Assembly (NCBI GenBank): GCA_016297695.1
Contig: JAEDGC010000072.1
Location: forward strand, 1 to 6,800
DNA: 6,800 bases
From: Bacilli bacterium
GTDB taxonomy: Bacteria > Bacillota_I > Bacilli_A > RF39 > UBA660
Direction of reading: 5' to 3'
This document shows, one piece after another, positions 6,730 through 6,800 of this stretch (its first letter is position 1; the number at the start of each line of letters is the position of its first letter). Below the pieces are notes generated by a model that ran no database searches, had not been told where the DNA came from, and saw only the letters and a program-made list of their open reading frames with translations. A program made the translations under genes and the position numbers.

Positions 6730-6800
6730 TTTAAAATATAATTACGATGTAGTAAACTAGATGTGGGAATAATTATTAAAACATAAAAAAAGAGAAAACA
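6730..6800. other. AT-rich intergenic end of window, no gene seen
   Basis: No frame longer than a few codons with a start is present on either strand. On the minus strand the last bases read TGTTTTCTCTTTTTTT, which could be the U-tail of a terminator whose hairpin lies beyond the window edge. That would fit another minus-strand gene ending to the right, but the hairpin is not visible. Confidence 0.3.

Noticed and set aside
1..6800. Mycoplasma-type genetic code (TGA as Trp), suggested by the low GC content
   Set aside because: Trp residues in the radical SAM protein and in the kinase are TGG, the four complete genes end in TAA, and no frame needs TGA read-through.
6731..6800. Promoter and start of a plus-strand gene (TATAAT at 6737, ATG at 6771)
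   Set aside because: No -35 at a proper distance is visible, and the ATG frame stops after three codons.

Overview
The window is a stretch of very AT-rich chromosome, about one quarter G+C by eye (not counted). All sense frames use the standard code: Trp is TGG, no in-frame TGA is needed, and the four complete genes end in TAA. Purine-rich Shine-Dalgarno sites, TTGaca/TATAAT promoters, AAAACGC-type terminators and the protein families present fit a low-GC Firmicute, perhaps one of the uncultured gut Bacilli or Clostridia lineages. The lineage is an inference from composition only. I see no phage, transposon, CRISPR or RNA gene.

Layout. The left end (26-406, +) is a 126-codon open frame with no usable start. 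It looks like the tail of a gene whose reading frame is broken near the window edge. Its stop overlaps by one base the ATG of a radical SAM enzyme of the YtqA/YhcC (TIGR01212) family (406-1323, +). This gene meets a convergent hybrid histidine kinase (1333-3630, -), and the two ends share one bidirectional terminator. Upstream of the kinase, all on the minus strand, lie an AMP-forming acyl/aryl ligase of the ANL superfamily (3692-5479) and a Fic-family protein (5556-6674). The last 126 bases carry the Fic promoter and no gene I can support.

How the genes relate. The three minus-strand genes are head-to-tail but look like separate transcription units. The ligase has an exact-consensus promoter (TTGACA, 17 bp, TATAAT, with an extended -10). 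The kinase has its own promoter, TTGATA-17-TATAAT, overlapping the U-tract of the ligase terminator. The Fic gene has a weaker promoter. There is no clear terminator between fic and the ligase gene, so some read-through is possible. No shared pathway is evident. The kinase holds a whole phosphorelay (7-TM sensor, DHp/CA, receiver, HPt) but no output response regulator is present, so its partner must be encoded elsewhere.

Most interesting points: (1) the ligase has Thr where nearly all ANL enzymes have the ribose-binding Asp of motif A7, with further changes in A8; (2) the Fic core motif is HPYFDVNGR, with Val replacing the first Gly; (3) the intergenic regions are very compact, with terminators overlapping stop codons and a promoter; (4) the upstream ORF is broken. 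I did not find a clearly new multi-gene system.
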